Shown in pieces: positions 32,556-40,897 of a DNA stretch of 64,000 nt. The stretch is from Prosthecobacter sp. (lineage in GTDB: Bacteria > Verrucomicrobiota > Verrucomicrobiia > Verrucomicrobiales > Verrucomicrobiaceae): assembly GCF_029946185.1 (NCBI RefSeq), contig NZ_JAQSEA010000309.1, forward strand, positions 30,682 through 94,681. The letters are read 5' to 3'. Position 1 is the stretch's first letter; every line of letters begins with the position of its first letter. Under the pieces are notes generated by a model. That model was given only the letters and a program-made list of their open reading frames with translations, was not told the origin of the DNA and ran no database searches. Both the position numbers and the translations under genes were made by a program.

Positions 32556-33494
32556 TCAAGGTTCCTTCACCAACGCCTTCACCTCAACCGCGCCAATCGC
32601 CTGATGAAACACCATTTGCGTGCCCAGTTGTTCAATGAAGGTCGCGTCAGCTTTCTTTTTCCGCGCCGGCAGCGCCTCTTCTAGCACGGTCTGGATTTCG
32701 GACACATGACCCACGGCATTGCCGAACTGGTCCATCACCGCCGAACCGCTCGATCCCGGTGCCCAGTCCGTCGTCGTCTCAAGCCACACAGGTTTGGGTG
32801 CTTCAGTTCCTTCAGGAAGTTTGGCGGTCTCCTTTTTGCTCATGAACGAACGGTTCACAAAACGGCTCACAATGCCCTCGCTGAAGTAGCCGCGCTTGCC
32901 GCCCGGGTCGCTGAAACACCACACGGCATCCCCCGGACTCACGTCCAGACTGAGCGGCAGCGGTATGAGCGGCTGGTCAGACTTCACGCGAATGATGGCG
33001 CTGTCGGTTCCGACATTGCAGGCGAGCACTTCTGTGACGGGCAGCAGAACATCATCCTCGGTGACCGCCACCATCCACCCCTCTTTCATGTTGGCCGGTG
33101 GCGCAATCACATGCGCGCATGTGGCCACCGCGCCGTCTGCGGTGATGGCATAGCCGCCAGCCAGATCAAGGTGCCATTTCTCACACTTGGAACAGATGAA
33201 AAACTGCCCCACCCGAAGATGGGACATACGCGCCCGCTGCCAGCGTTCGCGCGGAGAAAGCGGCTTGGAATTAGCGACTGGCAGGGTGATGTCGCACTGC
33301 GTGCGCTGCGCCTGCTCCATGGCTTTTGTCATCGACAGCAGCGCTGAAGCTCCCTGCAATTTCTTCGCCTGCTCAATCAGCACCGCATTGGGCCGCGCAC
33401 CACGCCCCTCTATATAAACCGGCACTCCAGGAGCTTGCGCACAGGCCATGCGGGCGGAGACCAGCAGGAACAACAGAGCGCAGGGATGTTTCAT
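32556..33494 (-). CDS. Secreted trypsin-like serine protease
   Basis: 312 residues: signal peptide MKHPCALLFLLVSARMACAQ, a helical stretch (residues 30-95), a CSKCEKW knuckle at about 101-107, then a chymotrypsin-fold protease domain with the triad H128 (VATCAHVI), D164 (GTDSAIIRV) and S249 (PGSSGSAV). There is no PDZ domain, unlike DegP. It probably acts in the periplasm or outside the cell. It starts five bases after the serS stop, so the two form an operon, an unexplained pairing. Confidence 0.8.
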   Translation of the reverse strand: MKHPCALLFLLVSARMACAQAPGVPVYIEGRGARPNAVLIEQAKKLQGASALLSMTKAMEQAQRTQCDITLPVANSKPLSPRERWQRARMSHLRVGQFFICSKCEKWHLDLAGGYAITADGAVATCAHVIAPPANMKEGWMVAVTEDDVLLPVTEVLACNVGTDSAIIRVKSDQPLIPLPLSLDVSPGDAVWCFSDPGGKRGYFSEGIVSRFVNRSFMSKKETAKLPEGTEAPKPVWLETTTDWAPGSSGSAVMDQFGNAVGHVSEIQTVLEEALPARKKKADATFIEQLGTQMVFHQAIGAVEVKALVKEP

Positions 33495-33499
33495 AAATA

Positions 33500-34771
33500 T
33501 CAGCCGATTTTTTCGGCACCAAAGTGGCCGCGCAGAGCTTCCGGAATCAAAATCGATCCATCCGCCTGCTGATACGTTTCCACGAGCGCGACAAACAAAC
33601 GCGCCAGCGCCGTACCGGAACCATTCAGGGTATGCGGGATGCGGTTTTTGCCGTTCTCATCCTTGTAGCGCAGGTTCATGCGGCGGGCTTGGTAGTCGCC
33701 GAAAGTCGAGCAGCTCGACACTTCGAGATACGTCCCCTGCCCCGGTGCCCAGACTTCGATGTCGTAGGTCTTGGACGAGCCAAAACCAATGTCGCCGGTA
33801 CAAAGCTCGATCACGCGATAGTGCAGGCCGAGAAGTTGCAGCACCTTCTCCGCATTCGCAGTGAGGCTTTCCAGCTCGGCCATGCTCGTCTCCGGCGTGG
33901 TGATCTTCACCAGTTCCACCTTGTCGAACTGATGCATGCGGATCAGGCCACGCGTGCCGAGACCCGCGCTACCGGCCTCACGGCGGAAGCAGGGGGTGTA
34001 GGCGGCGTAATTGACCGGCAGCTTTTCCAGCGGCAGGATTTCATCGCGATGCAGATTCGTCACCGGCACTTCGGCTGTGGGGATGAGATAGAGATCGTCT
34101 GCGGCACTGTGATAGACCTGATCGCCGAATTTCGGGAGCTGGCCGGTGCCGACGAGGCATTCGGACTTCACCAGCAGCGGCGGGCTGATTTCTTCGTAGC
34201 CATGCTGCGTCGTGTGCAGATCCAGCAGAAAGCTGATCAAGGCGCGCTCCAGTTTGGCTCCCGCGCCGCGATACACCACGAAGGCGCTGCCGGAAATTTT
34301 CACGCCGGCTTCGAAATCGAGCATGCGGAGAGCCGCACCGAGGACGGTGTGGTCCTTCGGCTGGAAGTCATAGGCAGGTTTCTCGCCCCAGACACGCACC
34401 TCGGGGTTCTCCTCCGCTGTGCTGCCCACCGGGCAGTCTTCATGCGGCAGGTTCGGAATGCTGAGAAGCAGATCGCGCTGACGTGCATCTGCCACATCGG
34501 CCTCACGGCCAATTTCTTCGATACGGCTCCCAATGACGCGCACCTCCGCCTCGATGGCGCTGGTGTCCTGGCCGTTCTTTTTCGCGATGCCGATCTCCTT
34601 GCTGATGCGGTTGCGATCACCCTGCAATTTCTGCCGTTCTGTCTCTGCGGCACGGCGCTGAGTGTCGATGGACTGCACCTCATCCACCAAGGACGCGAAG
34701 TCGCCACTGCGGTTGGCGAGGCGCTGTTTGACCTGATCTGGGGTGTCACGAATGAGGCGGATGTCGAGCAT
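33500..34771 (-). CDS. serS: Seryl-tRNA synthetase
   Basis: 423 residues: the N-terminal tRNA-binding coiled coil (MLDIRLIRDTPDQVKQRLAN to about residue 105), then the class II catalytic core with motif 2 TPCFRREAGSAGLGTRGLIR and motif 3 HTLNGSGTALARLFVALVE. It charges tRNA-Ser and tRNA-Sec with serine in the cytoplasm. I start it at the ATG at 34771, as the conserved MLD opening demands, although the frame is open further upstream through the opposite-strand cysteine desulfurase gene. Length is standard. Confidence 0.95.
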   Translation of the reverse strand: MLDIRLIRDTPDQVKQRLANRSGDFASLVDEVQSIDTQRRAAETERQKLQGDRNRISKEIGIAKKNGQDTSAIEAEVRVIGSRIEEIGREADVADARQRDLLLSIPNLPHEDCPVGSTAEENPEVRVWGEKPAYDFQPKDHTVLGAALRMLDFEAGVKISGSAFVVYRGAGAKLERALISFLLDLHTTQHGYEEISPPLLVKSECLVGTGQLPKFGDQVYHSAADDLYLIPTAEVPVTNLHRDEILPLEKLPVNYAAYTPCFRREAGSAGLGTRGLIRMHQFDKVELVKITTPETSMAELESLTANAEKVLQLLGLHYRVIELCTGDIGFGSSKTYDIEVWAPGQGTYLEVSSCSTFGDYQARRMNLRYKDENGKNRIPHTLNGSGTALARLFVALVETYQQADGSILIPEALRGHFGAEKIG

Positions 34772-34858
34772 AAGGGCGGGGAGGTTAGCGGGAGTGTGCG
34801 TCTTGTCGAGTGCCGGAAGGCGTATTGACACTAGGAATCGCAGTCCGACCTTCTCCCC

Positions 34859-36028
34859 GTGATCTACCTCGACGCCAACGCCACAACTCCGGTCGATCCA
34901 GCAGTGCTGGAGACGATGCTGCCGTTCCTGCGCGAGCACTACGCCAATCCGGCGGCCAGCTATGCCGCGGGGCGCAGAGTACGCCGCGCGATAGATCAGG
35001 CTCGGGATCAGGTGGCGGCGCTGCTCGGCGCCCATCCGGGTGAAATCACCTTCACCAGTGGCGGCACCGAATCTCTCAATGCCGTGCATGCCTCCGTGTT
35101 CGCCCTTTGGCCGGAGAAGCCAGAACTCATCATTACCGGCACGGAGCACGCCGCTGTCTTGGAATCTGCCCGGCGCTGGCAGGCGCAGGGCGGACAGGTG
35201 ACCACAGTTCCCGTGCATCCGGATGGCCGGGTGGATCTCAATGCCTTGCAGGCCCTCGTCCGGCCGGGAGTCACCGCCCTCGTCTCCATCATGTGGGCGA
35301 ACAATGAGACCGGCGTGATTGCCCCCATGCATGAAATCGTCGCTCTGGCACATGCCGCCGGTGCGCTGGTGCATACGGATGCCGTGCAGGCCGCTGGAAA
35401 AATCCACCTCGACGTGAAGACGACGCCCGTCGATTTTCTCAGCCTAAGCGGCCACAAAATGCATGCTCCGAAAGGCATTGGGGCGCTCTATATCAGCCAG
35501 CGCGCCCGTTTTGCGCCGCTCCTCGTGGGCGGTGGTCAGGAAAGCGAGCGACGGGGAGGCACCGAAAATGTTCCGGGCATTGTCGCCCTCGGCAAAGCTG
35601 CTGAACTTGCCAGCCACCACCTCGCAGACGGTACCAAGGCACGGCTCAAAGCCCTGCGCGACCGCTTTGAGCATCTCATCCACGCTGCGCAGCCGGACAT
35701 GCGCAGGCATGGCTGCCCAACACACCGTCTGGATACCACCAGCTCCTTCTGCCTGCCCGAAATGGATGCCGCAGGGATGCTCATCCTGCTTGATCAGGCC
35801 GGCATCGCCTGCTCCGCCGGTTCCGCATGCCACACCGGGGCGCTGCACGCCTCTCATGTCCTGGAGGCGATGGGGGTCAGCGCCCGCGATGCCGCCTGCA
35901 CGCTGCGTTTCTCCTTCAACCGCTTCAACACCAAGGCCGATGCCGAAACAGCGGCACATGCGGTGATCGAATCCGCCCACAAAATGCGTGAGGCACAGGG
36001 CTGCGACTTTGCCGTCATCACGCACTAA
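34859..36028 (+). CDS. Cysteine desulfurase (NifS/IscS family)
   Basis: 389 residues from a GTG. It opens MIYLDANATTPVDPAVLE, has the PLP lysine K200 in LSGHKMHAPKGIGALY and the persulfide cysteine C324 in CSAGSACHTGALH, and the TSGGTESLN and IMWANNETGVI motifs. It mobilises sulfur from cysteine for Fe-S cluster or thionucleoside synthesis. The loop SACHTG is the short class I form. No isc, suf or nif genes are adjacent, so its partner is not clear. It diverges from serS with 87 bases between starts. Confidence 0.9.
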   Translation: MIYLDANATTPVDPAVLETMLPFLREHYANPAASYAAGRRVRRAIDQARDQVAALLGAHPGEITFTSGGTESLNAVHASVFALWPEKPELIITGTEHAAVLESARRWQAQGGQVTTVPVHPDGRVDLNALQALVRPGVTALVSIMWANNETGVIAPMHEIVALAHAAGALVHTDAVQAAGKIHLDVKTTPVDFLSLSGHKMHAPKGIGALYISQRARFAPLLVGGGQESERRGGTENVPGIVALGKAAELASHHLADGTKARLKALRDRFEHLIHAAQPDMRRHGCPTHRLDTTSSFCLPEMDAAGMLILLDQAGIACSAGSACHTGALHASHVLEAMGVSARDAACTLRFSFNRFNTKADAETAAHAVIESAHKMREAQGCDFAVITH

Positions 36029-36506
36029 CCCGCCACCAGCCAGCGTCATTAAATCCACTTCATTGCTATTATGGCTGCTGCCGCTTCTGCTGCTCCCAGG
36101 CTGTACTGCGGGAGGACTGAGCAGGGTCTTTCCCGGACAATCGCTCACGTTGAATTACGATGCCTTCGGCCCCGAGCGCATGGCCTCGCCATTTCTGGGG
36201 CCACGCGGCTCCCAGACGGTCATCATCGCTCATTATGGATTCAACCACCTCACACCCTCGGGGCCTGAGGGTGTTCGCTATGTGAATGCGTTGCAAAGCA
36301 TGAACTTCCTGCGGATTGAAGTACGCCGCCTGCCGCTCACTACCGCCAACGAATCCCTGCGACAGCGCCTGCGCGCAACCTATGCCCGGCTCTACCCGCT
36401 GCAGCTCAAGCGGTACAATTCCCAGCTAGGCACATCCTTCACTTTCCCCATGAACGGCATGGACCGTAGGCTCATGCTCCCAGCCCTCCCGCCGCCGAGC
36501 ATCTAA
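35988..36506 (+). CDS. Putative lipoprotein
   Basis: 172 residues from the ATG at 35988, which overlaps the desulfurase gene by 41 bases. The protein has a hydrophobic stretch LLLWLLPLLLLPGC with a lipobox ending at Cys39, so it should be lipidated and attached to a membrane. The mature part (TLNYDAFGPERMASPFLGPR, LRATYARLYPLQLKRYNSQ) matches no family I know. An ATT codon at 36048 (IKSTSLLLWLL) would start a compact signal peptide of normal length; if the ATG is used, the region before the hydrophobic core is unusually long. The true start is uncertain. Confidence 0.55.
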   Translation: MRHRAATLPSSRTNPPPASVIKSTSLLLWLLPLLLLPGCTAGGLSRVFPGQSLTLNYDAFGPERMASPFLGPRGSQTVIIAHYGFNHLTPSGPEGVRYVNALQSMNFLRIEVRRLPLTTANESLRQRLRATYARLYPLQLKRYNSQLGTSFTFPMNGMDRRLMLPALPPPSI

Positions 36507-36549
36507 TCTCCCGACTTGAAACTTTAAACATTCGACTTGTAACTCTCTC

Positions 36550-37008
36550 ATGGCCCACCGCTTCACCTGCATCGAACGCGTCCAGTTCTCCGACACCGAC
36601 ATGGCCGGCATCGTCCATTTCTCCAATTTCTTCCGTTACATGGAGCGGGTGGAGCACGCCTTCTTTCGCAGCCTCGGCTTCTCCATCGTGGACCAGCCTG
36701 TCGAAGACGAGGAACGTGTCGGCTGGCCTCGCGTTCACGCCTCTTGCGACTACATGTCCCCGCTGTTCGTCGAGGAGGAGTTTGAATGCGAACTCATCGT
36801 CGAAGAAGTCCGCAGCAAGGTCATCCGGCACTTCATTCGCTTTTGGAAGCTGGACGGCACGCTCGCCGCTGAAGGCCGCATCACCGCCGCGTGCGTGCGC
36901 AAGGACCGCAACACCGGCCAGATGAAGGCCGTCGTGATCCCCCAGCGCTTCCGCGACAAGATCGAGGCTGCGCCTCCGGAAATGTTGAAGCGGCCGGATA
37001 AAAAGTGA
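36550..37008 (+). CDS. Acyl-CoA thioesterase (YbgC/4HBT family)
   Basis: 152 residues with a hotdog fold. The N-terminus RVQFSDTDMAGIVHFSNFFR holds the catalytic Asp of 4-hydroxybenzoyl-CoA thioesterase-like proteins (D17), and YMERVEHAFFRSLG follows. It hydrolyses acyl-CoA thioesters in the cytoplasm; in many Gram-negatives ybgC belongs to the tol-pal locus, but no tol genes lie here. It precedes a rhomboid gene on the same strand by 71 bases. Confidence 0.85.
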   Translation: MAHRFTCIERVQFSDTDMAGIVHFSNFFRYMERVEHAFFRSLGFSIVDQPVEDEERVGWPRVHASCDYMSPLFVEEEFECELIVEEVRSKVIRHFIRFWKLDGTLAAEGRITAACVRKDRNTGQMKAVVIPQRFRDKIEAAPPEMLKRPDKK

Positions 37009-37079
37009 CACTGCCCAGCCAAAGTTTGTCCCGTCTGCACGGTAACAGCCGGAGAGAATTCTGAACCACCCTGGGACAC

Positions 37080-37751
37080 ATGCTCCTCTTCATCCCCTAC
37101 GAGATCGAAACACTCACGCAGGAACGCCCTTGGGCCAACTGGCTGGTCGTGGCCGCATGCACCCTCGTGTCTCTCGCTGCATTATGGGGAGGCATGTCCG
37201 AAGAAACCATCGAAGCATTGGTTCTCAATGGCTGGCACTTCCCAGGCTTGGTCGGTCACGTGCTGCTGCACGCGGATTTGTCCCACCTCATCGGCAACAT
37301 GATCTTCCTCTGGGTGTTCGGCAATGCGATCTGCACCAACACCAGCAACTGGCTCTACCTCCCCACCATTGTCGCCTGTACGCTCATCGCGGCGGCAGTG
37401 CATCTGTTCGCGGATGGCACCCCTGCAATCGGTGCCAGCGGCGCGATCAACGGCATTGTGGGCATCGTACTGGCGATGTACCCGTTCAACCGGGTGAATG
37501 TATTCTGGCTGTTCCTGATACGCGCCGGCTCATTCACCTTCCCCGCCTGGGGAATCATCCTGTTCTGGTTCGCATTCGATGTCTGGGGCGCGGTGACTGG
37601 CGGCGGACTCATCGCTTACTGGGCGCACATCGGCGGCCTGCTCGGCGGCGTCGGCATCGGCCTGCTGTGCCTTCACTACGGCTGGTTTAAGCTCACACAG
37701 CTCGACCATCGCTCCCTTCTGGATGTCCTGCGCAAAGAGCCGTCTGAGTGA
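37080..37751 (+). CDS. Rhomboid family intramembrane serine protease
   Basis: 223 residues with six or seven membrane helices. Signature elements are HADLSHLIGNMIFLWVFG (H69 and N73 of the oxyanion helix), the catalytic Ser120 in IGASGAINGIVG and the partner His183 in YWAHIGGLLGG. It cleaves membrane proteins inside the bilayer; the substrate is unknown. The N-terminal LLFIPYEIETLTQERPWAN is typical of a longer bacterial rhomboid group. Confidence 0.9.
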   Translation: MLLFIPYEIETLTQERPWANWLVVAACTLVSLAALWGGMSEETIEALVLNGWHFPGLVGHVLLHADLSHLIGNMIFLWVFGNAICTNTSNWLYLPTIVACTLIAAAVHLFADGTPAIGASGAINGIVGIVLAMYPFNRVNVFWLFLIRAGSFTFPAWGIILFWFAFDVWGAVTGGGLIAYWAHIGGLLGGVGIGLLCLHYGWFKLTQLDHRSLLDVLRKEPSE

Positions 37752-37894
37752 GCGCTTGATGGCCTGCACGGGTTCACAACGAATCACAATGCCAGACAAA
37801 AAATGAACAAAGCCGTTGTGACAGGCGTTCTCCAACGGCAATTCATTGTTTCCACTCCACAACCCACGTGAACTCCCAACCCCGAACCAAAATC

Positions 37895-38458
37895 ATGCAG
37901 CCCTGGCTCCTTTACGCTCTCCTCACCGTGCTCTCCTGGGGCGTTTATGGCGTCATTCTTCACGCGGCACGCTCCAAGATGCCCATGGGTGCTGAAACCC
38001 CCAATGCCAGCCTCAAGGCATTCCTCTTTGTCTGCATCGCCTACGCTCTCATCGGCATCGTGACCGCGCTGGTGCTGAAAGCCCGGGGCACGAACTGGAG
38101 TTTCACCGGTGACACTGGCAACGGCATTCCGCTCAGCCTTATCGCAGGGATGGCTGGTGCTATGGGTGCGCTCACCCTGGTCCTAGCCCTTGGCGCGGCC
38201 GCCACTCCTATCCTCAAAGGCGGCGGTGGCTTCGGTGTGGCCGCCGCTGCGGCAGTCATGCCCATTGTCTTCGGTGGTGCACCGGTGATCAACACCCTCA
38301 CCGCCATGCTGCTCCATCGGCCGGACAAGGCGATTCCACCGCAGTTCATCATCGGCTGCGTCCTCGCAGTCGTGGGTACGGTCATGGTGTCCAAATACGC
38401 TCCGTCCAACACCGGCACCGCCGCACACCCTCCCACCGCAGCCTCCAAGCCACACTGA
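37895..38458 (+). CDS. EamA-like small membrane protein
   Basis: 187 residues from the ATG at 37895 (a GTG nine codons upstream is possible). It has four to five membrane helices: LLYALLTVLSWGVYGVILHA, FLFVCIAYALIGIVTALVL, LSLIAGMAGAMGALTLVLAL, a Gly/Ala-rich helix GFGVAAAAAVMPIVFGG, and FIIGCVLAVVGTVMVSKYA. The pattern recalls half of a DMT/EamA-type transporter, but similarity is weak and the function is unknown. Its stop is one base before the HAD gene, the first in a five-gene run that ends with argS. Confidence 0.6.
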   Translation: MQPWLLYALLTVLSWGVYGVILHAARSKMPMGAETPNASLKAFLFVCIAYALIGIVTALVLKARGTNWSFTGDTGNGIPLSLIAGMAGAMGALTLVLALGAAATPILKGGGGFGVAAAAAVMPIVFGGAPVINTLTAMLLHRPDKAIPPQFIIGCVLAVVGTVMVSKYAPSNTGTAAHPPTAASKPH

Positions 38459-38459
38459 G

Positions 38460-39152
38460 ATGGCACGCCTGCTCCTTTTCGATATTGACGGTACATTGAT
38501 CGACAGCAATGGCGCTGGCGGCGCGGCGATTCTCGACGCAGCCGAAGAACACTTCGGCATTCAGCGCGAGCATTTGCCGATGCTCCAGCTCGCCGGGGCC
38601 ACTGACCAAGGGATCGCGATGGATGTGTTCGGCCACATGAGCCGCCAGCACACGCCGGAGGAAGTCATTGCCTTTCTTGACCGCTATCTGTCCCATCTCC
38701 AGCGTCGCCTGCAGGCGGCGGATTTCAGCGGCTTCACCCTGCCCGGCGTGACGCAACTGCTCCAAGCTCTGCAATCTGAAAAAGAGGCGCACCTCGGCCT
38801 GCTCACCGGCAACGTGCGCCGTGGTGCCGTGATCAAGCTGACGCGCCATGGCATCTTCGAACATTTCCTCGAAGGCGGCTTTGGGAGTGATCACCACGAC
38901 CGCAACCAGCTCGGCCCCGTGGCCCTGCAGCGCATGCAGGACGCCACCGGCACAACCTATGACATCACCGATGTCATCGTTATTGGCGACACACCGAAGG
39001 ACATTCGCTGCGCCGAGGCCTTCGGTGCCAAGTGTCTCGCCGTCGCGACGGGCCAGTATTCCTACGCTGAATTGAGCGCTTTGAATCCCTGGCGCTGCGT
39101 CGAATCGTTTGAGGATGTGCCGGCCATCGTCGAGATGCTGCTGCGAGACTGA
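38460..39152 (+). CDS. HAD family phosphatase (phosphoglycolate phosphatase-like)
   Basis: 230 residues with HAD motif I LFDIDGTLIDS (nucleophile D8, acid/base D10), motif II LLTGNVRRGA, and motifs III/IV VIVIGDTPKDIRCAEAFGA. A helical cap lies at about residues 18-90. Substrates of this subfamily include phosphoglycolate and related phosphate esters; specificity cannot be read from the sequence. It follows the membrane protein directly and precedes a CDF transporter by six bases. Confidence 0.85.
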   Translation: MARLLLFDIDGTLIDSNGAGGAAILDAAEEHFGIQREHLPMLQLAGATDQGIAMDVFGHMSRQHTPEEVIAFLDRYLSHLQRRLQAADFSGFTLPGVTQLLQALQSEKEAHLGLLTGNVRRGAVIKLTRHGIFEHFLEGGFGSDHHDRNQLGPVALQRMQDATGTTYDITDVIVIGDTPKDIRCAEAFGAKCLAVATGQYSYAELSALNPWRCVESFEDVPAIVEMLLRD

Positions 39153-39158
39153 TTTCCC

Positions 39159-40085
39159 ATGAGCAACACTTCCGAGGCCACGCGTGCCATGCGGCTTTCG
39201 CTCGCCGTGGGGTTCTTGATGCTCGTGCTCAAAGTGGGTGCCTATGTGCTGACGGGATCGGCGGCGATCCTCGGCGATGCCGCAGAGTCCGTCGTGCATG
39301 TGGCCGCCGTAATGTTCGCGACTTTCAGTCTCGGTCTGCTGCACAAACCAGCCGATGCCGACCACCCCTACGGCCACAGCAAGATCGCGTTCTTCTCTGC
39401 CGGCATCGAGGGCGGACTGATCATCCTTGCAGCCTTGTTCATCATTTATGAATCCGTGCGTCGTCTGCTGCTGCACCTGCCGCCCGCCAATCTGGACCAA
39501 GGCTTGGCTCTCACCGCGCTCACGATCATCATCAATGCCGCTCTGGGTGCGTATCTCATCCGCACGGGGAAAAAACAAAGCTCCCTGATTCTCGAATCCA
39601 ACGGCAAGCATGTGCTCACCGATGTGTGGACCAGTCTCGGTGCCATCGTGGGCCTGGGCCTCGTCGCAATAACCGGCTGGAGCACTTGGGATTCGATCTG
39701 CGGACTCCTCATGGCCGCCAACATCATCTGGACTGGCTACGGCCTCATGCGCCAGAGCGTCGGCGGCCTCATGGACACCGCCGATGCCAAGCTCAATGCC
39801 ATCCTCGATGCCGCACTGCGCCGCGAGACTGAAAAGCACGGGCTCAAATTCCACGCCCTGCGCCATCGCGATGCTGGTGAGATGCATTACGTCGAAGTCC
39901 ACCTGCTCTTCGACGATGACATCATGCTGCGGGATGCCCACCGCATCGCCACTGAGATCGAAACCGCCGTGCAAGACAGCGTGGCGAATCCGGTCCTGAT
40001 CACCACGCATCTAGAATGTCAGGGCGACCACGACGAACTGCACCAGCACGGCGAGGCCAGTGATCCGCATAGCATCCGCCCATGA
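39159..40085 (+). CDS. Cation diffusion facilitator transporter
   Basis: 308 residues with six membrane helices and a cytoplasmic C-terminal domain. The second helix has ILGDAAESVVHVAA, and the fifth has the metal motif HVLTDVWTS (HxxxD). The HPYGHSKIAFFSAGIEGG motif and the C-terminal FHALRHRDAGEMHYVEVHLL segment are typical of CDF proteins exporting Zn, Fe, Mn or Co. The usual second acidic ligand of helix 2 is here His (GDAAESVVH), which may alter metal choice. The end overlaps birA by four bases. Confidence 0.88.
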   Translation: MSNTSEATRAMRLSLAVGFLMLVLKVGAYVLTGSAAILGDAAESVVHVAAVMFATFSLGLLHKPADADHPYGHSKIAFFSAGIEGGLIILAALFIIYESVRRLLLHLPPANLDQGLALTALTIIINAALGAYLIRTGKKQSSLILESNGKHVLTDVWTSLGAIVGLGLVAITGWSTWDSICGLLMAANIIWTGYGLMRQSVGGLMDTADAKLNAILDAALRRETEKHGLKFHALRHRDAGEMHYVEVHLLFDDDIMLRDAHRIATEIETAVQDSVANPVLITTHLECQGDHDELHQHGEASDPHSIRP

Positions 40086-40852
40086 TCCCGCTTGATGCCA
40101 GCGCGCTGAATGATGACACACTGCCGTGGCAAGTCACAGTCCTGGACGAGGTGGGCTCCACCAGCGACTGGCTCAAACAAAACGCCGCAGATCTACCCGT
40201 CGGCACGGCGGTCTTCACCGAATCCCAAACCGCAGGCCGGGGCCGCCGTGACAACCGCTGGATCGCACCACGTGGCAAAGATTTGATGTTCTCACTGCTG
40301 CTGAAGCCTGCGGCCTCCATGGAGAAGTGGCCGCGCATCACCACCTTGGCTGCGCTCGCCATCTGCAAAGCCATTGAGGAAGAACTGCCTCTACAACCAC
40401 GCATCAAGTGGCCCAACGACATCTACCTGAATGATCGCAAAGTGAGCGGTTTGCTGGCCGAAACCGTTTCGACGTGCAATGGCATTCTGCTGGTTCTTGG
40501 CATCGGCTTGAATGTCAATACGCTCGATTTTCCGGATGATCTGCCGGCCGCTTCGCTACTGAAACAGCTTCCCTCAGCTTCGCTGCGTGAGATCGACCGA
40601 AATTCACTCGCCAGCCGCCTGCTGGCCTCGCTTCACGCCGGATTTCAATGTCTGGAGGATGACTTCAGCACTGCCATCGCGGAAGTTCGCCAACGCAGCT
40701 GGCTCGTTGGCCGCCAAATTCGCGCCCGATCACCGCAAGGGGAGGTTTTTGGCCGTGTGCTCGATTTGAATGAAGAGGGCCACCTCATTCTCGAGTTCCT
40801 CGACGGCAGCACCCACACGCTGACCAGCGCCGAGGACGTGCGGCGGGTGTAA
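40082..40852 (+). CDS. birA: Biotin-[acetyl-CoA-carboxylase] ligase
   Basis: 256 residues of the BirA catalytic and C-terminal domains: the biotinyl-AMP loop GRGRRDNRWIAPRGKDLMFS, KWPNDIYLNDRKVSGLLAE and the SH3-like end EVFGRVLDLNEEGHLILEF. There is no N-terminal helix-turn-helix, so it is a ligase without repressor function. It attaches biotin to the carboxylase carrier protein. The start overlaps the CDF stop (ATGA). Confidence 0.92.
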   Translation: MIPLDASALNDDTLPWQVTVLDEVGSTSDWLKQNAADLPVGTAVFTESQTAGRGRRDNRWIAPRGKDLMFSLLLKPAASMEKWPRITTLAALAICKAIEEELPLQPRIKWPNDIYLNDRKVSGLLAETVSTCNGILLVLGIGLNVNTLDFPDDLPAASLLKQLPSASLREIDRNSLASRLLASLHAGFQCLEDDFSTAIAEVRQRSWLVGRQIRARSPQGEVFGRVLDLNEEGHLILEFLDGSTHTLTSAEDVRRV

Positions 40853-40897
40853 TTCCGCGTTCGACTTTCGCCATTCGGCATTCAAAATACGCGCCCC

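Noticed and set aside
34772..35407. Upstream open extension of serS
   Set aside because: It runs antisense to the cysteine desulfurase gene; seryl-tRNA synthetases begin at MLDIRLIR.
38382..40010. Minus-strand open frame of 542 codons across two genes
   Set aside because: It is antisense to the HAD and CDF genes, both with clear motifs.
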